A stretch of 64,000 bases of DNA, taken from NCBI GenBank assembly GCA_021029595.1, contig JAJJOY010000003.1, forward strand, positions 186,001 through 250,000, written 5' to 3'. The translations under genes were made by a program, and so were the position numbers. The stretch's first letter is position 1; each line of letters opens with the position of its first letter. The DNA comes from Hominenteromicrobium mulieris (lineage in GTDB: Bacteria > Bacillota > Clostridia > Oscillospirales > Acutalibacteraceae). The notes under the pieces are model-generated. The model worked only from the letters and a program-made list of their open reading frames with translations. It had not been told where the DNA came from and did not search any database. Shown here in pieces: positions 61,423-64,000 of this stretch.

Positions 61423-63972
61423 TTGGATACCTCAAAATCTTATGTGCGCGATGGTCGCATCCAGCAAAAGCCGCGCGGCAATTATTTCCTCTTCTCCTTC
61501 CTTTTCGGCCTCGCTCTGGCCTTTGTCATCTTTGTGCCGTTCATGATCGTAGACGGCGGCCGCTTTCTGTTCTACGGCGATTTCAATGTGCAGCAGGTGC
61601 CGTTCTACCGCATCGCGCACGATGCTATTCGTTCCGGCAACATCGGCTGGAATCATTTAACAGACCTCGGCGTCAATTTCATCGGTTCCTATTCGTTCTA
61701 CCTGCTCGGCAGCCCGTTCTTCTGGCTCACCATTCCGTTCCCGGGCGAGTGGCTGCAATACCTCATGGGCCCGCTGTTCATCTTAAAGTTCGGCTGCGCC
61801 TCCCTCTCTGGCTATATCTATCTGCACCGCTATGCAAAGAACCCCAACACGGCGCTCTTAGCGTCTCTCTTATACGCGTTCTCGGGATACTCCATCTACA
61901 ACATTTTCTTCAATCATTTTCACGAAGCCATCATCGTGTTCCCTTTGCTCTTAGCCGCGCTCGATGAATACATGTACACAAAGCGCCGCGGCATTTTTGC
62001 GCTCATGGTCGCCGCCGCGTGCATCGTGAATTATTATTTCTTCGTCGGCATGGTGACATTCACGGTCATCTACTTCTTTGTGCGTCTGCTCTCCGGCAGC
62101 TGGCACATCACGGTCAAAGATTTCCTCCTGCTCGCGCTCGAAGCCGTGCTCGGCCTCGGCATCGCGTGCATTCTGCTTGTGCCAAGCGTTCTGTGCATCA
62201 TTCAAAACTACCGCGTTTCCAATCCCATCAGCGGCTGGAGCGCCCTGCTTTATGACCGCAACCAGCGCTACATTCACATTTTGCAGTGTCTCTTCTTCCC
62301 GCCGGATCTTCCCGCACGCCCGAACTTCACCCCGGATTCCGAATCCAAATGGGCGTCCCTCGGCGCATGGCTGCCCATGTTCAGCATGGCCGGCGTCATC
62401 GGCTGGATGCAGCTAAAACGCCGCCACTGGCTGAAAAAGATGCTCTGCGTTCTGCTCTTCATGGCGTTTATTCCCGGCCTCAACGCTTTGTTCCAGCTCA
62501 TGAACGCGTCGTATTACGCACGCTGGTTCTATATGCTCACGCTCATGATGGCCGCCGCCACCATGATGGCGCTCGAAAACCCGCGTGTTGATTGGCGCCG
62601 CTCCTTAAAGTGGACAACGCTTATCACGCTCGCCATGACGCTCGTCATCGGCCTCATGCCCACGCTCACCAAAACGGACGGCGAGATTACCGATGTCACA
62701 TTCGGCCTCGAAAAATACCCCACGCGCTTCTGGACATACGCCGCCATTGCGCTCCTCTCACTTGCACTCGTCGGCTTTGTTCTTGCATTTTATAAGCGCG
62801 GCTCCCGCCCGTTCTACCGCGCTGCGTCCGTCTGCCTCAGCATCACCATCGTGCTGTATTCTGTTTTCTTCATCGCGCTCGGCAAAACACAGTCGGATTA
62901 CACCTATGACCACATCATCCCCTACGCCTTAAACGGCGGCGCGGATGTCGCCATAGACGACCTGCGCGACGACAACGTCCGTACGGATTTCTACGAAAGC
63001 CTCGATAACTCCGCCATGTTCTGGGAGGTACAGTCCATTCAGGCGTTCCACAGCATCGTCCCCGGCTCGCTCATGGAGTTCTACGATTCCATCGGCGTGC
63101 AGCGCGATGTCGCTTCCCGCCCGGATACCACTCACTACGGCCTGCGCGGACTGACAAGCGTCAAGTATCTTTTTGACGACGATCACGATACCGAGTATTT
63201 CGCCGGCGAAGACTACGCCGACCCCGCCATGCCGGGCTGGATGTACTACGGAAACACAAACGGCTTTGACATTTGGGAAAACGAACATTACATTCCCATG
63301 GGCTTCACCTACGACAGCTACGTCACCGAAAAAGATTACGAAAACACAAGCGAAAGCTACCGCGAGCTTTTGATGCTCAAGGGCATCGTCCTCACCGATA
63401 AGCAGGTTTCAAAATGGGGCGATATGCTTTCTCCGCTCGATACAAGCGAACTCTCCTACACCAAGGAAACCTACAAAACAGATTGCGAAAACCGCGCAAA
63501 GCTCACCTGCGATACCTTTGAATATACAAATACCGGCTTTAACGCCACCATCACAGCAAGCCGCGACGTGCCCGTGTTCTTCAGCATCCCGTATGAAAAC
63601 GGCTGGTCGGCCTACGTCAACGGCGAAAAGGTCGATATCGAAAAGGTGAACGTCGGCTTCATGGCCATCCGCGTCAACGCCGGCACCAATGTCAAGATCG
63701 AGTTCAAATACCGCACGCCCGGCCTGTTTCTCGGCATGGCAATCACCGTCGTGTGCGTGCTTCTGTTCGCACTTTATATGGTACTCATGCGCACGATCTT
63801 CAAAGAAGTCCCCGTGCCGCTCACCCGCCACAATATGGTGCTGCGCCCGCTCTCCCACTATGCAAAAAAGCACGGCGCGCATTTTGAAAACAGCGGACTT
63901 ATTCACGTAAAACCGCGCAGTCAAACCGACCGCGCTTTGGAAAAGAAAGAAGGTTTTGATAATGACGACTGA
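61423..63972 (+). CDS. YfhO family membrane protein
   Basis: 849-aa protein of the YfhO family (GT-C-like fold; linked in Gram-positives to glycosylation of lipoteichoic or wall teichoic acids). About twelve to thirteen hydrophobic helices in residues 20-490, an extracellular acidic DGGRFLFYGDFNVQQVPFY loop after the first helix, a large extracellular C-terminal domain (about 500-770), and a last helix near 775-800. The start is TTG 61423 after AGGAGG. It overlaps the next gene by 11 bases. Confidence 0.85.
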   Translation: MDTSKSYVRDGRIQQKPRGNYFLFSFLFGLALAFVIFVPFMIVDGGRFLFYGDFNVQQVPFYRIAHDAIRSGNIGWNHLTDLGVNFIGSYSFYLLGSPFFWLTIPFPGEWLQYLMGPLFILKFGCASLSGYIYLHRYAKNPNTALLASLLYAFSGYSIYNIFFNHFHEAIIVFPLLLAALDEYMYTKRRGIFALMVAAACIVNYYFFVGMVTFTVIYFFVRLLSGSWHITVKDFLLLALEAVLGLGIACILLVPSVLCIIQNYRVSNPISGWSALLYDRNQRYIHILQCLFFPPDLPARPNFTPDSESKWASLGAWLPMFSMAGVIGWMQLKRRHWLKKMLCVLLFMAFIPGLNALFQLMNASYYARWFYMLTLMMAAATMMALENPRVDWRRSLKWTTLITLAMTLVIGLMPTLTKTDGEITDVTFGLEKYPTRFWTYAAIALLSLALVGFVLAFYKRGSRPFYRAASVCLSITIVLYSVFFIALGKTQSDYTYDHIIPYALNGGADVAIDDLRDDNVRTDFYESLDNSAMFWEVQSIQAFHSIVPGSLMEFYDSIGVQRDVASRPDTTHYGLRGLTSVKYLFDDDHDTEYFAGEDYADPAMPGWMYYGNTNGFDIWENEHYIPMGFTYDSYVTEKDYENTSESYRELLMLKGIVLTDKQVSKWGDMLSPLDTSELSYTKETYKTDCENRAKLTCDTFEYTNTGFNATITASRDVPVFFSIPYENGWSAYVNGEKVDIEKVNVGFMAIRVNAGTNVKIEFKYRTPGLFLGMAITVVCVLLFALYMVLMRTIFKEVPVPLTRHNMVLRPLSHYAKKHGAHFENSGLIHVKPRSQTDRALEKKEGFDNDD

Positions 63973-64000
63973 ACGTAATATTCCGGTCTTGTATCTCGTC
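63962..64000 (+). CDS. Partial gene, probable family 2 glycosyltransferase
   Basis: ATG at 63962 inside the end of the YfhO gene, with AGAAGG 9-14 bases upstream; 13 codons (MTTERNIPVLYLV) before the window ends. The start resembles DPM1/GtrB-type glycosyltransferases, which commonly follow YfhO genes; too short to be sure. Confidence 0.45.
   Translation, partial: MTTERNIPVLYLV

Noticed and set aside
1-64000. CRISPR arrays, rRNA or tRNA genes
   Set aside because: No regularly spaced repeats of CRISPR type and no tRNA cloverleaf or rRNA sequence was noticed on reading; a tRNAscan or CRISPR finder run was not possible here.

Overview
The window is a piece of chromosome from an anaerobic, endospore-forming Clostridia, probably of the Oscillospirales/Oscillospiraceae type. 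This rests on a [FeFe]-hydrogenase operon, spoIIGA-sigE, a Firmicutes-type GalT, Bce-like and LytTR signalling systems, TTG/GTG starts with strong Shine-Dalgarno sites, and GC-rich coding sequence. I cannot name a species.

Layout. 41-8766 (minus) is a hydrogen-metabolism locus. HydA, HydB, a small [2Fe-2S] protein, an HATPase protein and HydC form one operon. Upstream of it, after a strong terminator and an A+T-rich regulatory gap full of inverted repeats, lies a second operon: DRTGG, HATPase, a sensory-type hydrogenase-like protein, DRTGG and PHP phosphoesterase. 9216-11461 is serC-serA. 11651-15559 (minus) holds a small Spo0A-C-like protein and a VTC / DUF4956 / Cthe_2159-like lipoprotein operon. 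15795-18434 holds an acyltransferase-like gene and an FAD oxidoreductase behind a purine-type riboswitch. 18631-26493 is an A+T-richer integrated element bounded by a 16-bp direct repeat (the first 16 bases of ychF). It carries a tyrosine integrase, an asymmetric ABC exporter, a LytTR/GHKL two-component system, a SAVED-domain remnant and a frameshifted sigma-like gene.

26478-34826 returns to core genome: ychF, a Bce-like ABC plus two-component module, a TIM-barrel isomerase and spoIIGA-sigE. 34922-43760 (minus) carries GH13 amylase, M18 aminopeptidase, two unusual fusion proteins (radical SAM-DUF4091 and exonuclease-YlmD) and typA. 44052-47265 (plus) has a PfkB kinase, a GNAT acetyltransferase, a 56-aa protein and a MATE pump. 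47336-50778 (minus) has a ZIP transporter and a deoxyinosine glycosylase / GatD-like / MurT operon in which the GatD homologue has lost both catalytic residues. 51000-53836 (plus) has a TIM-barrel isomerase and a duplicated CmpB-type membrane protein. 53958-60967 (minus) has galT, rimI, a low-molecular-weight phosphatase, rlmA, polA and dus. 61423-64000 (plus) has a YfhO-family membrane protein and the start of a probable glycosyltransferase.

Best leads: the integrated element at the ychF start codon; the predicted ON-type guanine-class riboswitch before an FAD enzyme of unknown function; the catalytically dead GatD next to MurT; the hydrogenase-linked signalling module; and the two gene fusions. 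No CRISPR array, rRNA or tRNA was seen.
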